Part shown: piece after piece, positions 9,047 to 18,896 of the stretch
Layout of the letters: every line of letters begins with the position of its first letter
How positions within the stretch are numbered: the first letter of the stretch is position 1
From: JAIVGV01 sp031425275
GTDB taxonomy: Bacteria; Acidobacteriota; Blastocatellia; Pyrinomonadales; Pyrinomonadaceae
Length of the DNA stretch: 64,000 nt
Direction: 5' to 3'
Assembly: GCA_031425275.1 (NCBI GenBank)
Contig: JANPJA010000078.1
Span: 86,998 to 150,997 of the forward strand
Translations under genes and position numbers: made by a program
Notes under the pieces: model-generated
What the model was told of the DNA's origin: nothing
What the model saw: only the letters and a program-made list of their open reading frames with translations
Database searches by the model: none

Positions 9047-9203
9047 TGTTCTCACCCGCCGGTAACGGAATTTAAGTCGGCAAGCCCTTCCATTTCATCC
9101 GCGCTTAGTTCAACTATCATACCGCAAATCGGTTCCGGTGCCGATCCTTGTCACTTGTTTTGAAAGGCGTCTCACGTTAACCCGACGCCCGCGGCGGCAC
9201 TCC

Positions 9204-9233
9204 TTGACTTCACTTCCGGCCTCTCCCTATAGT
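9204..9233 (+). promoter_or_regulatory. Sigma70-type promoter for hslVU, near-leaderless
   Basis: TTGACT (9204-9209), an 18-bp spacer and TATAGT (9228-9233). The expected start near 9240 leaves about 8 bases before the hslV ATG at 9248. No ribosome site lies in between, so hslV would be translated almost leaderless. Confidence 0.65.
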
Positions 9234-9247
9234 TCCCGTTTGTAACG

Positions 9248-9805
9248 ATGAGGAAAAATTCTACAACGCCGCGCACGCGCAGCACCACCGTCTTACTCGT
9301 CCGCAGGGACGGGCGGGTCGCACTCGCGGCCGACGGTCAGGTCACGCTCGGCGACACGGTCATGAAAGCTTCGGCGCGCAAGGTGCGCCGCCTTTACAAC
9401 GACCGCATTCTCGTCGGCTTCGCGGGCGCGACCGCCGACGCTTTCTCCCTGCTCTCGCGTTTTGAGAGCAAGCTCGAACAGTATCAGGGGAATTTGGAGC
9501 GCGCCGCCATCGAACTGAGCAAGGATTGGCGGACGGACAAAATACTGCGCAACCTCGAAGCCCTGCTCCTCGTCGCCGACGACAAGACTTCATTCCTGCT
9601 CTCCGGGAACGGCGACGTAATCTCGCCCGACGAGCGCGACGACGCCCTCGCCATCGGTTCGGGCGGGGCCTTCGCGCTCTCGGCCGCCCGCGCCCTCCTC
9701 CTCCACACGGAGTTGAACGCTCGCGACGTGGCCGTGGCGGCCATGAAAATCGCGGGCGACATCTGCATCTATTCCAACCAGAACATCGTGGTCGAAGAAC
9801 TGTGA
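9248..9805 (+). CDS. hslV: ATP-dependent protease proteolytic subunit HslV
   Basis: A 185-residue peptidase of the HslUV two-component proteasome-like protease. After processing the catalytic residue should be the Thr of TTVLLVRRDGR (Thr13), so the ATG at 9248 implies a 12-residue leader, longer than the usual Met alone. Other family segments are DGQVTLG, MKASARKVRRL, GFAGATADAF, KDWRTDKILR, LLSGNGDVI and AIGSGGAFA. hslU follows after an 83-bp spacer that holds inverted 7-base repeats. Confidence 0.95.
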   Translation: MRKNSTTPRTRSTTVLLVRRDGRVALAADGQVTLGDTVMKASARKVRRLYNDRILVGFAGATADAFSLLSRFESKLEQYQGNLERAAIELSKDWRTDKILRNLEALLLVADDKTSFLLSGNGDVISPDERDDALAIGSGGAFALSAARALLLHTELNARDVAVAAMKIAGDICIYSNQNIVVEEL

Positions 9806-9813
9806 TTAGTGGT

Positions 9814-9884
9814 GTCAGATGTCAGATGTCGGAGACAAGCAACACGTCCAGCTCTAACATCTGACTTCTGACTTCTGACTTCTA
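9814..9884. repeat. Inverted heptamer repeat, hslV-hslU spacer
   Basis: The left array at 9814-9830 is GTCAGAT, GTCAGAT, GTC. The right array at 9859-9884 is ATCTGAC, TTCTGAC, TTCTGAC, TTCT. ATCTGAC is the exact complement of GTCAGAT, so the RNA could fold into a slippable hairpin between the two cistrons. Confidence 0.8.
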
Positions 9885-9888
9885 TCAA

Positions 9889-11325
9889 ATGGTCATCTAC
9901 CTACAAGGCGAAGTGGAAGACGAGACGCGGCTCGACGAGATGACGCCGCGCCAGATCGTGGCCGAGTTAGACAAGCACGTCGTCGGCCAGCACGCGGCCA
10001 AGCGCGCGGTCGCCATCGCCCTGCGCAACCGCATCCGCCGCCAAAAACTCACGCCCGAAATGGCCGCCGACGTGATGCCCAAAAACATCATCATGATCGG
10101 CTCGACCGGCGTCGGCAAGACCGAGATCGCCCGCCGCCTCGCCCGCCTCTCCAACTCCCCTTTCCTCAAAGTCGAGGCGTCGAAGTTCACCGAAGTCGGC
10201 TACGTCGGGCGCGACGTGGAGAGCATGATCCGCGATCTGACGGAAATCTCCGTGGACATGGTGCGGGCCGAGAAGATCGACGAGATCGCGGAAAAAGCCG
10301 AACTCAGCGCCGAGGAACGCCTGCTCGATCTCCTCCTCCCGCCAAAGACCGCGCCCGGTTACTTCGGGTTCGACGAAGAGAATTCGGACGGCGACGGGGC
10401 GGCCGCCGCCGCCGAACCCGCGGCGCAACGCGACGACCCCGCGACCCGCACCCGCGAAAAACTGCGCGAGCAAATGCGCGCCGGCAAGCTCGACAATCGC
10501 GTCGTCGAAATGGAGGTGCGCGACCGCGGCTTCCCGACCATCGAAGTCTCCGGCCCGCAGGGCGTGGAGGAGATGGGCATCAACATGAAGGACATGCTCG
10601 GCAACCTCTTTCAGGGACGCTCTCACCGCCGGAAGATGCGCGTGGACGAGGCGATGGAGTACCTGTTGCAGGAGGAGGAGGAGCGGCTCGTTGACATGGA
10701 CGCCGTCGCCCGCGCCGCCATCGAGCGCGTCGAGTCGGCCGGCATCATCTTCCTCGACGAGATCGACAAGATCGCGGGCCGCGAGTCGGGCGGCGGCGGC
10801 CCCGACGTGTCGCGCGAGGGCGTGCAGCGCGACATCCTCCCCATCGTCGAGGGCACGACCGTCAACACCCGCTACGGCATGGTGCGCACCGATCACATCC
10901 TCTTCATCGCCGCCGGGGCCTTCCACGTCTCGAAGCCTTCCGATCTGATCCCGGAGTTGCAAGGCCGCTTCCCCATCCGCGTCGAGTTGGAAGCCCTGAC
11001 CATCGACGATTTCAAACGCATCCTGACCGAGCCGAAAAGTTCGCTCATCAAACAGTACCGCGCGCTCCTCGAAACCGAGGGCGTCGATCTGGAATTCACC
11101 ACCGACGCCATCGACTCGCTCGCGCAATACTCCGCGCGCGTCAACGAGACGACCGAGAACATCGGGGCGCGCCGCCTCCACACCATCCTCGAAAAGGTGC
11201 TCGACGAGATCAGCTTTGAAGGCCCCGATCTGGAGCCGAAGCAGCAGACCATCGATTCCGCCTACGTTGACCGGGTGCTCAAAGACGTGGTCAAGAATCA
11301 AGACCTGAGTCGTTACATTTTATGA
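9889..11325 (+). CDS. hslU: ATP-dependent protease ATPase subunit HslU
   Basis: A 478-residue AAA+ unfoldase that feeds substrates to HslV. Walker A is GSTGVGKT (residues 71-78), the pore region is EVGYVGRDVES, the Glu/Ala-rich I-domain lies at about 140-270, and Walker B is IIFLDEIDKIA. Late motifs are LQGRFPIRVEL and TENIGARRLHT. The C-terminal tail LSRYIL is the segment that docks into HslV. The downstream lipoprotein gene starts inside the hslU stop (ATGA), so they are coupled. Confidence 0.96.
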   Translation: MVIYLQGEVEDETRLDEMTPRQIVAELDKHVVGQHAAKRAVAIALRNRIRRQKLTPEMAADVMPKNIIMIGSTGVGKTEIARRLARLSNSPFLKVEASKFTEVGYVGRDVESMIRDLTEISVDMVRAEKIDEIAEKAELSAEERLLDLLLPPKTAPGYFGFDEENSDGDGAAAAAEPAAQRDDPATRTREKLREQMRAGKLDNRVVEMEVRDRGFPTIEVSGPQGVEEMGINMKDMLGNLFQGRSHRRKMRVDEAMEYLLQEEEERLVDMDAVARAAIERVESAGIIFLDEIDKIAGRESGGGGPDVSREGVQRDILPIVEGTTVNTRYGMVRTDHILFIAAGAFHVSKPSDLIPELQGRFPIRVELEALTIDDFKRILTEPKSSLIKQYRALLETEGVDLEFTTDAIDSLAQYSARVNETTENIGARRLHTILEKVLDEISFEGPDLEPKQQTIDSAYVDRVLKDVVKNQDLSRYIL

Positions 11326-12458
11326 AGCAGCGGGAAGACTCAAGTCACAAAGCGGCGGGCGGCGGGCGGCGGGCGAGAGCTTTATTGATCATCGCTTGCT
11401 GCCTGCTCCCGGCCGCCCTCTCGCTGTCGGCTTGCGGCAAACGGAGGCCGCCGCTCCCGCCGGTCGAGCGCGTTCCGCAGCGAACCGAGCTGCTCTCCGG
11501 CGCGCAGCGCGGCAATCAGGTCATCCTGAGCTGGCCCGCCCCGCGCCGCAACGCCCCCGACGACAGCGTCCAGAGCATCAGGCGCATCGACGTTTACCGC
11601 GTCGCCGAACGCCCCGACGACCCGCTCCCGCTCACCGAGGAAGAATTCGGCGCGCGCGCCACGCTCATCGGATCGGTGGCCGCCGAAACTATTCTGCGCA
11701 GCACCGAGGAAGTGACTTACACCGACACGCTGACCCTGACCGAGCCGGTGCGGCTCCGCTACGCATTGCGCTACGTCAACGCGGCCGGCCAGCGCGCGGC
11801 CTTCTCCAACTTCCTGCTCATCGAACCGGCCGCCAGCGTCAGCCAGCCGCCCACACTCTCCGAAGCCGTGAACCCGTCCGAGGGTGTCATCCGTCTCCGC
11901 TGGCAAGCCCCGCGCGCCAACGTCGATAACTCAACGCCAGTCAACCTGCTCGGATATAACGTCTATCGCACCGAGCGTTCTCAGACGGAGATTTCACAGA
12001 CGCCGCTCAATAACGCACCCCTCAATGCGACCGAATACAACGATCAGAATTTCCGCTTCGGTGAAGAGTACGAGTACGTCATCCGTGCCGTCTCGCTCGG
12101 CACCGGCGGCACGCAGGTCGAGAGTCTTAACTCGAACGCCCTGAGCATCACGCCGGGCGACACGTTCCGGCCCACCGCCCCGACCGGCCTCAGCACGAAC
12201 GCCTCGCCCCGGCGCGTCACCATCTTCTTCGCCGCCAACCCCGAGCGCGACGTGGCCGGCTACAACATCTACCGCTCCACCGATCCGAATTTGCCGAAAG
12301 ACCAGTGGCGCAAGCTGAACCGCGAGCCGCACGACCGCACCACCTTTAACGACGACGCGGTCGAGTCGGGCGTGAAATATTTCTACTACCTGACGGCTGT
12401 TGACGCGGCGGGTAACACGAGTCCGTTCTCCGAAGTTGTCTCCGAGACCGTCCCATAA
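11322..12458 (+). CDS. Fibronectin type III repeat lipoprotein
   Basis: A 378-residue exported protein. A basic N-terminus is followed by a hydrophobic stretch and a lipobox LSAC (Cys about residue 38), then a Pro-rich linker RRPPLPPVERVPQ. Three Fn3-like domains follow, at about 50-170, 175-280 and 285-378; the last two contain the YNVYR and YNIYRS strands, and the last ends in YFYYLTAVDAAGNTSPFSE. It is probably anchored in a membrane facing the periplasm. It overlaps hslU by four bases; a role with the protease is not implied. Confidence 0.8.
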   Translation: MKQREDSSHKAAGGGRRARALLIIACCLLPAALSLSACGKRRPPLPPVERVPQRTELLSGAQRGNQVILSWPAPRRNAPDDSVQSIRRIDVYRVAERPDDPLPLTEEEFGARATLIGSVAAETILRSTEEVTYTDTLTLTEPVRLRYALRYVNAAGQRAAFSNFLLIEPAASVSQPPTLSEAVNPSEGVIRLRWQAPRANVDNSTPVNLLGYNVYRTERSQTEISQTPLNNAPLNATEYNDQNFRFGEEYEYVIRAVSLGTGGTQVESLNSNALSITPGDTFRPTAPTGLSTNASPRRVTIFFAANPERDVAGYNIYRSTDPNLPKDQWRKLNREPHDRTTFNDDAVESGVKYFYYLTAVDAAGNTSPFSEVVSETVP

Positions 12459-12465
12459 ACGGCGT

Positions 12466-13251
12466 ATGAAATTAGGCAGATTCATCTCACCGCACACCGG
12501 CGAGGCCCGGCTCGGCATCGTCCACGGCGAAGCCATCTACGCGGTCACCGACGACATCTTCGCTTCCGGCCGATTCGACCCGGAGACGAGTCATGATTTT
12601 GCGCCCCTCCCTGAAGCCAGACTGCTCGCCCCCGTCCAGCCTTCCAAAATCGTCTGCGTCGGCCGCAATTACCGCGAGCACGCGGCCGAGCTGGGCAACG
12701 CGATGCCTGACGAGCCGCTCCTCTTCCTGAAAGCCCCTTCGTCACTCGTCGGCCACGGCGGGCTAATCGAGTTGCCCGCGGTTTCCAACCGGGTAGAGCA
12801 CGAGGGCGAACTCGCCGTCGTTATCGGACGGAGGGCGTGGCGTTTGGCCGACACGGAAAATCCGCTCGACTACATCCTCGGTTACACCTGCGCTAATGAC
12901 GTAACGGCCCGCGACCTCCAGCGCAAGGACGTGCAATTCACCCGCGCCAAATCCTTCGACACCTTCTGTCCCGTCGGCCCGTACGTCGAGACCGAACTCG
13001 ACCCGCTCGATCTGCAAGTAGAGACGCGCGTCAACGGCGAGCTGCGCCAGCGCGGACGCACCAGCGAGATGGCCTTCTCCGTTCCCTTCCTCATCCGCTA
13101 CATCTCACACATCATGACCCTCGAACCGGGCGATGTGATCTCGACCGGCACCCCCGCCGGCGTCGGCCCGCTCGCCGACGGCGACGAGGTGGAAGTAGAG
13201 GTCGAAGGCGTCGGAACGCTCCGCAACCCTGTGCGCGCGGCCGGTGCTTGA
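12466..13251 (+). CDS. Fumarylacetoacetate hydrolase family protein
   Basis: A 261-residue FAH-superfamily enzyme. The fold-defining segments are KIVCVGRNYREHAAELG, the metal site EHEGELAVVIGRRAW, YTCANDVTARDLQ, and RAKSFDTFCPVGPYV. The C-terminal GDVISTGTPAGVGPL is the usual acylpyruvase/2-hydroxyhepta-2,4-diene-1,7-dioate isomerase pattern. The substrate could be an acylpyruvate or oxaloacetate. The frame opens at 12400 inside the previous gene, but ATG 12466 fits the family start (KLGRFISP). Confidence 0.88.
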   Translation: MKLGRFISPHTGEARLGIVHGEAIYAVTDDIFASGRFDPETSHDFAPLPEARLLAPVQPSKIVCVGRNYREHAAELGNAMPDEPLLFLKAPSSLVGHGGLIELPAVSNRVEHEGELAVVIGRRAWRLADTENPLDYILGYTCANDVTARDLQRKDVQFTRAKSFDTFCPVGPYVETELDPLDLQVETRVNGELRQRGRTSEMAFSVPFLIRYISHIMTLEPGDVISTGTPAGVGPLADGDEVEVEVEGVGTLRNPVRAAGA

Positions 13252-14234
13252 TGAACGCCCCGCCTCCTCAAACTACGCCAGAGTCGCGCGCGCCGGAGGT
13301 TGTGGTCGAAGCCTCCGGTTTGACTAAAACATACGGCGCGCGCACGGCCGTCGATGGGATCGACTTCTCAGTCTTTCGCGGCGAAGCCTTCGGATTGCTC
13401 GGCCCCAACGGCGCGGGGAAATCGACGACCATGCGCATGATCGCCTGCCGCTCTCCGCTCACCTCCGGGGTGCTCCGCGTCGAAAATCTGGACGTGCGAA
13501 TAAACGCCCGCCGCATCCGCTCACTGATCGGCGTCGTCCCGCAGGAGAACAACCTCGATCCAGACATCACCGTCCGCGAGAACCTGCTCGTCTACGCGCG
13601 CTACTTCCACCTCCCGCGCCAAACGGCCGCCGCGCGCGCCGACGAACTACTCGGGTTCATCGGGCTAGGTGGCCGTCGCGACGCGCGCGTCGAAGAACTC
13701 TCCGGCGGCATGAAGCGGCGGCTGATGATCGCGCGCGCCCTCCTCCACGAGCCGCGCGTCCTCGTCCTCGATGAGCCGACCACCGGCCTCGACCCGCAGG
13801 TGCGACAGGAAATCTGGCAGCGGCTCGAAGAATTGCGTCGCAGCACTAATCTGACCGTCATTCTCTCCACCCATTACATGGACGAGGCCGAGCGGCTCTG
13901 CGACCGCCTGCTCATCATCCACCACGGGCGCGTCGTCGCCTCCGGCACCCCGTCCGAACTCGTCTCCCGCAGTTTCTCCAATTACTCACTGGAAGTCCGC
14001 GACGTTGGAGATGTGCCGCTGCTGACGGCGGACGCAATTCCGGGCGTCCGCTCGATATCTCGCGGCGGGGCACACCTCTACTTCGCCGACTCGCCCGAAC
14101 AACTCTCGCCGCTCCTCAAAATCTACGGGGGCCGCCGCGTCCTGCTCCGCCCCTCAAACCTCGAAGACTTTTTTCTCGATGTCGTCGGGGGCGACGAAGA
14201 CCTCAACGGCAACTCGGAGGGCGAGTTTGACTGA
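13251..14234 (+). CDS. ABC exporter ATPase subunit
   Basis: A 327-residue ABC-2-type ATPase. Walker A is GPNGAGKSTT, the Q-loop region is VVPQENNLDPDITV, the signature is ELSGGMKRRL, Walker B is VLVLDEPTTGLD, and the switch His is in LSTHYMDEAERLCD. A C-terminal domain of about 80 residues follows, as in NodI/DrrA-type exporters. ATG 13251 overlaps the stop of the previous gene by one base. It works with the permease at 14781; a DUF402 gene lies between them. Confidence 0.9.
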   Translation: MNAPPPQTTPESRAPEVVVEASGLTKTYGARTAVDGIDFSVFRGEAFGLLGPNGAGKSTTMRMIACRSPLTSGVLRVENLDVRINARRIRSLIGVVPQENNLDPDITVRENLLVYARYFHLPRQTAAARADELLGFIGLGGRRDARVEELSGGMKRRLMIARALLHEPRVLVLDEPTTGLDPQVRQEIWQRLEELRRSTNLTVILSTHYMDEAERLCDRLLIIHHGRVVASGTPSELVSRSFSNYSLEVRDVGDVPLLTADAIPGVRSISRGGAHLYFADSPEQLSPLLKIYGGRRVLLRPSNLEDFFLDVVGGDEDLNGNSEGEFD

Positions 14235-14778
14235 AGGGCGGATCGAATCGGGGGCGGAACCGGGAAAGCGAGATGGAGCAGACAGCTTCTCCGCCGGCCC
14301 CGTCGTGCGCGTCGATTCGCTCAAATACGACGGCCGCCTGCACCGCAGTTGGAACGCGCGGCTCGTCCGACGCGCGGGCGCGCTCATCGTCGTCAAAGGA
14401 GTGTTCGAGACTGAAGTGCGGCACGTCCTGCTCGGCACCATCGCGGCCGGGACGCGGAGCGCGGAATACTATTGGACGGACCGCTGGTACAGCGTCTTCC
14501 GCTTCCGCGAGCCGGCGGGACAACTCCGCAACTACTACTGCAATATCAACCGGCCCGCCGAGTTCGACGGCCGGGTTCTCTCCTTCGTCGATCTGGACAT
14601 CGACGTGCTCGTCGCGCCCGACTTCACCTACGCGGTGCTGGACGAGGACGAGTTCGCTGAGAACGCGGCCCGATTCAATTACACGGACGAAGTACATCGC
14701 CGCGTCGCGGAGGCGCGCGAAGAGTTGATCAATCTCATCGAGGCGCGCGCCTTCCCCTTCGACGAGGCGGAGTTTTAG
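14227..14778 (+). CDS. DUF402-domain protein inside an ABC exporter operon
   Basis: A 183-residue protein with the DUF402 pattern: WYSVFRFRE...RNYYCNINRPAEFDG, then FVDLDIDVLVAPDFTYAVLDEDEF and a C-terminal helical pair. Characterised relatives act as nucleoside tri/diphosphate phosphatases or RNA-binding/RNase factors; which applies here is unknown. Start: the frame is open from 14179, but TTG 14227 has GGAGG at 14216-14220, six bases upstream, and overlaps the ATPase stop by eight bases. The permease begins two bases after its stop, so it is tightly embedded in the exporter operon. Confidence 0.72.
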   Translation: MTEGRIESGAEPGKRDGADSFSAGPVVRVDSLKYDGRLHRSWNARLVRRAGALIVVKGVFETEVRHVLLGTIAAGTRSAEYYWTDRWYSVFRFREPAGQLRNYYCNINRPAEFDGRVLSFVDLDIDVLVAPDFTYAVLDEDEFAENAARFNYTDEVHRRVAEAREELINLIEARAFPFDEAEF

Positions 14779-14780
14779 CG

Positions 14781-15623
14781 ATGACGAACCACGACGCGAC
14801 GTTTGAAGCCGGCGAGGGTGGGGCCGGCGAAACGCCGCGACCGGCCCTGACGGCTTTCGCCCGTGTTCACTTGGGCGACGCGCGCGCCGTCTGGCTGCGA
14901 CACCTCGGCGTCTATCTGCGGCTGTGGAAGATGCAGTTGGCGGCCCCGCTCATCGAACCCGTCTTCGCCATTTTCGCGTTCGGCTGGGGCGTGGGCGCGC
15001 TCATCACGGCGGAAGTCGCGGGGATGCCTTACCTCTCCTTCATCGGCGCGGGCGTCCTCGCCTTCGCCGTCCTCGGCCGCGCCCTCTTCGAGACGACTTA
15101 CGCCTCCTACTTCCGCATGGTTTATCAGTCCACCTTCGACGCCATCCTCTCGACTCCGGTCGAGCCGGAATCGCTCGCCTTCGCCGAAATTTGCTGGGCG
15201 ACGACCAAGGCGCTCATCGACTCGCTGCTCATCCTCCTGCTGCTCCACATCTTCGGCGCGGCCCCGTCGCCCCTCTCCCTGCTCACGCCCCTGCCGCTGC
15301 TCGCCGGCAGTTTCTTCACCGCCTCAGTCTCGCTCGGCTTCACGGCCCACACGCGCGACATCGATTCCTACAATCTCTACATCGCACTTTTTTTCTCGCT
15401 CATCTTCCTGTGCGGCGTCTGGTTCCCCGTCGAGGTGCTCCCGCCCGCGCTCCGCGCCTTCGCGTGGCTCATCCCCTTCACCAGCGCGGTCGATCTCACC
15501 CGCGCACTCCTCGTCGGGCAGCTCCACTCACGCCATCTCTGGGAAGCCCTCTATCTGCTCGCCATCTCTCTCGCTTCCGCCGAATGGGCCATGCGCTCGC
15601 TCCGCCGCCGGATGGTGGTGTGA
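14781..15623 (+). CDS. ABC-2 type exporter permease
   Basis: A 280-residue integral membrane protein with about six helices. The segment LYLRLWKMQLAAPLIEPVFAIFAFGWGVG opens the domain, and the ABC-2 signature region contains FLCGVWFPVEVLPPALRAFAWLIPFTSAVDLTRALL, typical of NodJ/DrrB-like permeases. It is the partner of the ATPase at 13251. The exported substrate cannot be told from sequence. The downstream spacer holds inverted heptamers. Confidence 0.87.
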   Translation: MTNHDATFEAGEGGAGETPRPALTAFARVHLGDARAVWLRHLGVYLRLWKMQLAAPLIEPVFAIFAFGWGVGALITAEVAGMPYLSFIGAGVLAFAVLGRALFETTYASYFRMVYQSTFDAILSTPVEPESLAFAEICWATTKALIDSLLILLLLHIFGAAPSPLSLLTPLPLLAGSFFTASVSLGFTAHTRDIDSYNLYIALFFSLIFLCGVWFPVEVLPPALRAFAWLIPFTSAVDLTRALLVGQLHSRHLWEALYLLAISLASAEWAMRSLRRRMVV

Positions 15624-15629
15624 GGGAAC

Positions 15630-15736
15630 TGTTAGCTATTAACCGTTAGCTGTTAGCCAAACATGGCCCGATTCAGTCACGACGAAATTTAATCTTTTAC
15701 TACCGGCTAACAGCTAATGGCTAACAGCTAACAGCT
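15630..15736. repeat. Inverted heptamer repeat, ABC permease-pccB spacer
   Basis: The left array at 15630-15657 is TGTTAGC, TATTAAC, CGTTAGC, TGTTAGC. The right array at 15706-15736 is GCTAACA, GCTAATG, GCTAACA, GCTAACA, GCT. GCTAACA is the exact complement of TGTTAGC. The gap between arrays is 48 bases. Confidence 0.85.
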
Positions 15737-15740
15737 TCGA

Positions 15741-15746
15741 TATAAT
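15741..15746 (+). promoter_or_regulatory. -10-like TATAAT directly before pccB
   Basis: TATAAT lies ten bases before ATG 15756, with no clear -35 box (TGGCTA at the expected place, inside the heptamer array). If used, transcripts would be leaderless or nearly so. No ribosome site precedes the ATG. Confidence 0.4.
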
Positions 15747-15755
15747 CTCGACTCA

Positions 15756-17330
<1,575 letters not shown>

Positions 17331-17366
17331 CGTGCCGGGTGAGTATCGAAAACGCGGTCAGGTTAA

Positions 17367-17410
17367 AAAAATATGGCCGGCGAGATTAAGTCCTCGCCGG
17401 CCATATTTTT
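17367..17410. terminator. Bidirectional hairpin terminator
   Basis: Perfect 18-bp arms (17367-17384 and 17393-17410) around an 8-base loop. The stem is GC-rich in the middle and flanked by A5 on the left and T5 on the right, so it works on both strands. It separates the convergent carboxylase and S41 genes. Confidence 0.88.
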
Positions 17411-17426
17411 GTCAGTCGGGAAATAG

Positions 17427-18710
17427 TCAGACGGCCTTTTGCGGAGCCGGCTTGTTCTCGCGAAGCAGTTCGAGCGCGCGCTTGAGTTGCACGTCTTCGG
17501 GCTGCTGTTTAGGCGATTTGGCTTCGGGAGCGACTTCGCGGTTGTCGCCCTGTGGCGAAGGCTGTACGACGGGGTCGTCGTCGTTCCCGGTCAGATCGTC
17601 GGGATCGACGGCATCGGCGAGTTCGGGCCGCTTAACTTCCACGGTTGGCTGGATGCCCGCGCCGAGGAAGGGCTTGCCCTTGGAGGATGCCCATTTCACC
17701 GTCGTCAACAAGAGGCCGTCGCCGTTGCGCAGGGGGAAAAGTTTTTGCTCCGCGCCCGCGCCAAAGCTTTTTTCGCCCACTACCTCGCCGCGTTTAAGTT
17801 CGGCGAATGACGAGGCGACGGCTTCCGCCGCCCCCGCCGTCCCCCGATCGATGAGGACGACGACGGGGCCGTCGAAAATTGTCTGCTTAGGATCGGCCGC
17901 GAGCGTCTGGAGCGTCTTGCTCCCGCGCCCGATGGTTTGGGCCAGCGTCCCCGACTTGATGAACAGGTTCGCGACCTTCACGCCCTCCGCGAGCGAGCCG
18001 CCCGCGACGTTCCGCAAATCCAGCACCAGCTTTTGCGCACCCTGTTTCTGTAACTCCTGCACGCGCTTCTGCACCTGAACGGCTTCGCCGTCGGCCAGAC
18101 TATTGATGCGCACCACCCCAATCTTACCCGCCTCCATGCGCGACTCCGCGGCCGGAACTTCGGCCGGCCGACGCTTCACGGTCGCAACGAACGGCCGCGT
18201 CCCCGCGCGCAGCACACGCAGCTTGACCTCGGAACCCGAACCGCCGTTCAAAAGTTGCTTCGCGTCGTAGAGAGAGATGTCTCGCGTCGCCTTACCGTCG
18301 ATGTACTCAATGATGTCCCCGGCCTGCACGCCGGCCTCGGCCGCCGGGCCGCCCTTCACCGGCGCGATGACGTAGAGATAAGACGCCACCTGCGACAACT
18401 CCGCGCCGATCCCGACTTGCCCCTTCTCCGCGCCGGCCCGAAAGTCACGCACCTGATCCACCGTCAGGTAGGTCGAATGCGGGTCGAGTCCGTAGGCCAG
18501 CCCCCGCAAAGCTCCCGCGCGAACCTTAGCCAGGTCTGGCTCGTCAACGTAATCTTCATTGATGTGCTGGAGCACGCTCTCGAAAATGCGGAGTTGCGCG
18601 CCCGGATCGTTAGCCTGTTGCGCGCTGGAAAAGACCCAGCCGCCGACGAGCGTGTAGAAGGCCAACGTGGCCGAGAAGACGACTAAAATAAATTTGGTGC
18701 GAAAGGACAT
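17427..18710 (-). CDS. S41 (C-terminal processing) peptidase homologue lacking catalytic Ser and Lys
   Basis: A 427-residue protein. A signal/anchor helix (MSFRTKFILVVFSATLAFYTLVGG) is followed by the CTP N-terminal helices, a PDZ domain (GIGAELSQ...GDIIEYIDGK, about 95-185) and the S41 core (LDLRNVAGGSLAEGV). The active-site block reads DRGTAGAAEAV where active enzymes read GSASASE, so the nucleophile Ser is Gly293. It then reads GEKSFGAGAEQ where they read GEKTFGKGTVQ, so the Lys is Ala318; Gln322 remains. The 25-residue spacing is intact. It is probably a non-proteolytic scaffold. Start ATG 18710 has GAGGGG upstream; the longer frame to 18821 lacks support. A Pro/Glu-rich tail ends the protein. 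Confidence 0.88.
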   Translation of the reverse strand: MSFRTKFILVVFSATLAFYTLVGGWVFSSAQQANDPGAQLRIFESVLQHINEDYVDEPDLAKVRAGALRGLAYGLDPHSTYLTVDQVRDFRAGAEKGQVGIGAELSQVASYLYVIAPVKGGPAAEAGVQAGDIIEYIDGKATRDISLYDAKQLLNGGSGSEVKLRVLRAGTRPFVATVKRRPAEVPAAESRMEAGKIGVVRINSLADGEAVQVQKRVQELQKQGAQKLVLDLRNVAGGSLAEGVKVANLFIKSGTLAQTIGRGSKTLQTLAADPKQTIFDGPVVVLIDRGTAGAAEAVASSFAELKRGEVVGEKSFGAGAEQKLFPLRNGDGLLLTTVKWASSKGKPFLGAGIQPTVEVKRPELADAVDPDDLTGNDDDPVVQPSPQGDNREVAPEAKSPKQQPEDVQLKRALELLRENKPAPQKAV

Positions 18711-18778
18711 CGAGATACCCCTCAAAGTGAATGCGACCCCGGGCTCCGGTTGCGCCCGGCGTAAAACCTCGGGCGATG

Positions 18779-18808
18779 ATGATACAGTAGGCTTAGAAGC
18801 ACCCGCAA
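18779..18808 (-). promoter_or_regulatory. Sigma70-type promoter for the S41 homologue
   Basis: On the minus strand, TTGCGG (18808-18803), an 18-bp spacer and TATCAT (18784-18779). The expected leader to ATG 18710 is about 60 bases. It is back to back with the ruvX promoter. Confidence 0.5.
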
Positions 18809-18821
18809 GAAAGCTACGCAC

Positions 18822-18852
18822 TTGGCAAGCCGCAGAAATTTTGCGTTATACT
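18822..18852 (+). promoter_or_regulatory. Sigma70-type promoter for ruvX-mltG
   Basis: TTGGCA (18822-18827), a 19-bp spacer and TATACT (18847-18852). A start near 18859 would lie inside the longest ruvX frame, which argues that translation begins further downstream, for example at TTG 18897. Confidence 0.55.
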
Positions 18853-18896
18853 GTCGGCGAAATCCCCTTGCGATTAAGGAAAACGAGCAACAAGAA

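Noticed and set aside
9967..11301. 444-residue minus-strand ORF opposite hslU
   Set aside because: A GC-rich antisense shadow: composition dominated by Asp/Val/Ala/Leu/Gly/His repeats of the opposite-strand codons, with no family motifs, while hslU is unambiguous.
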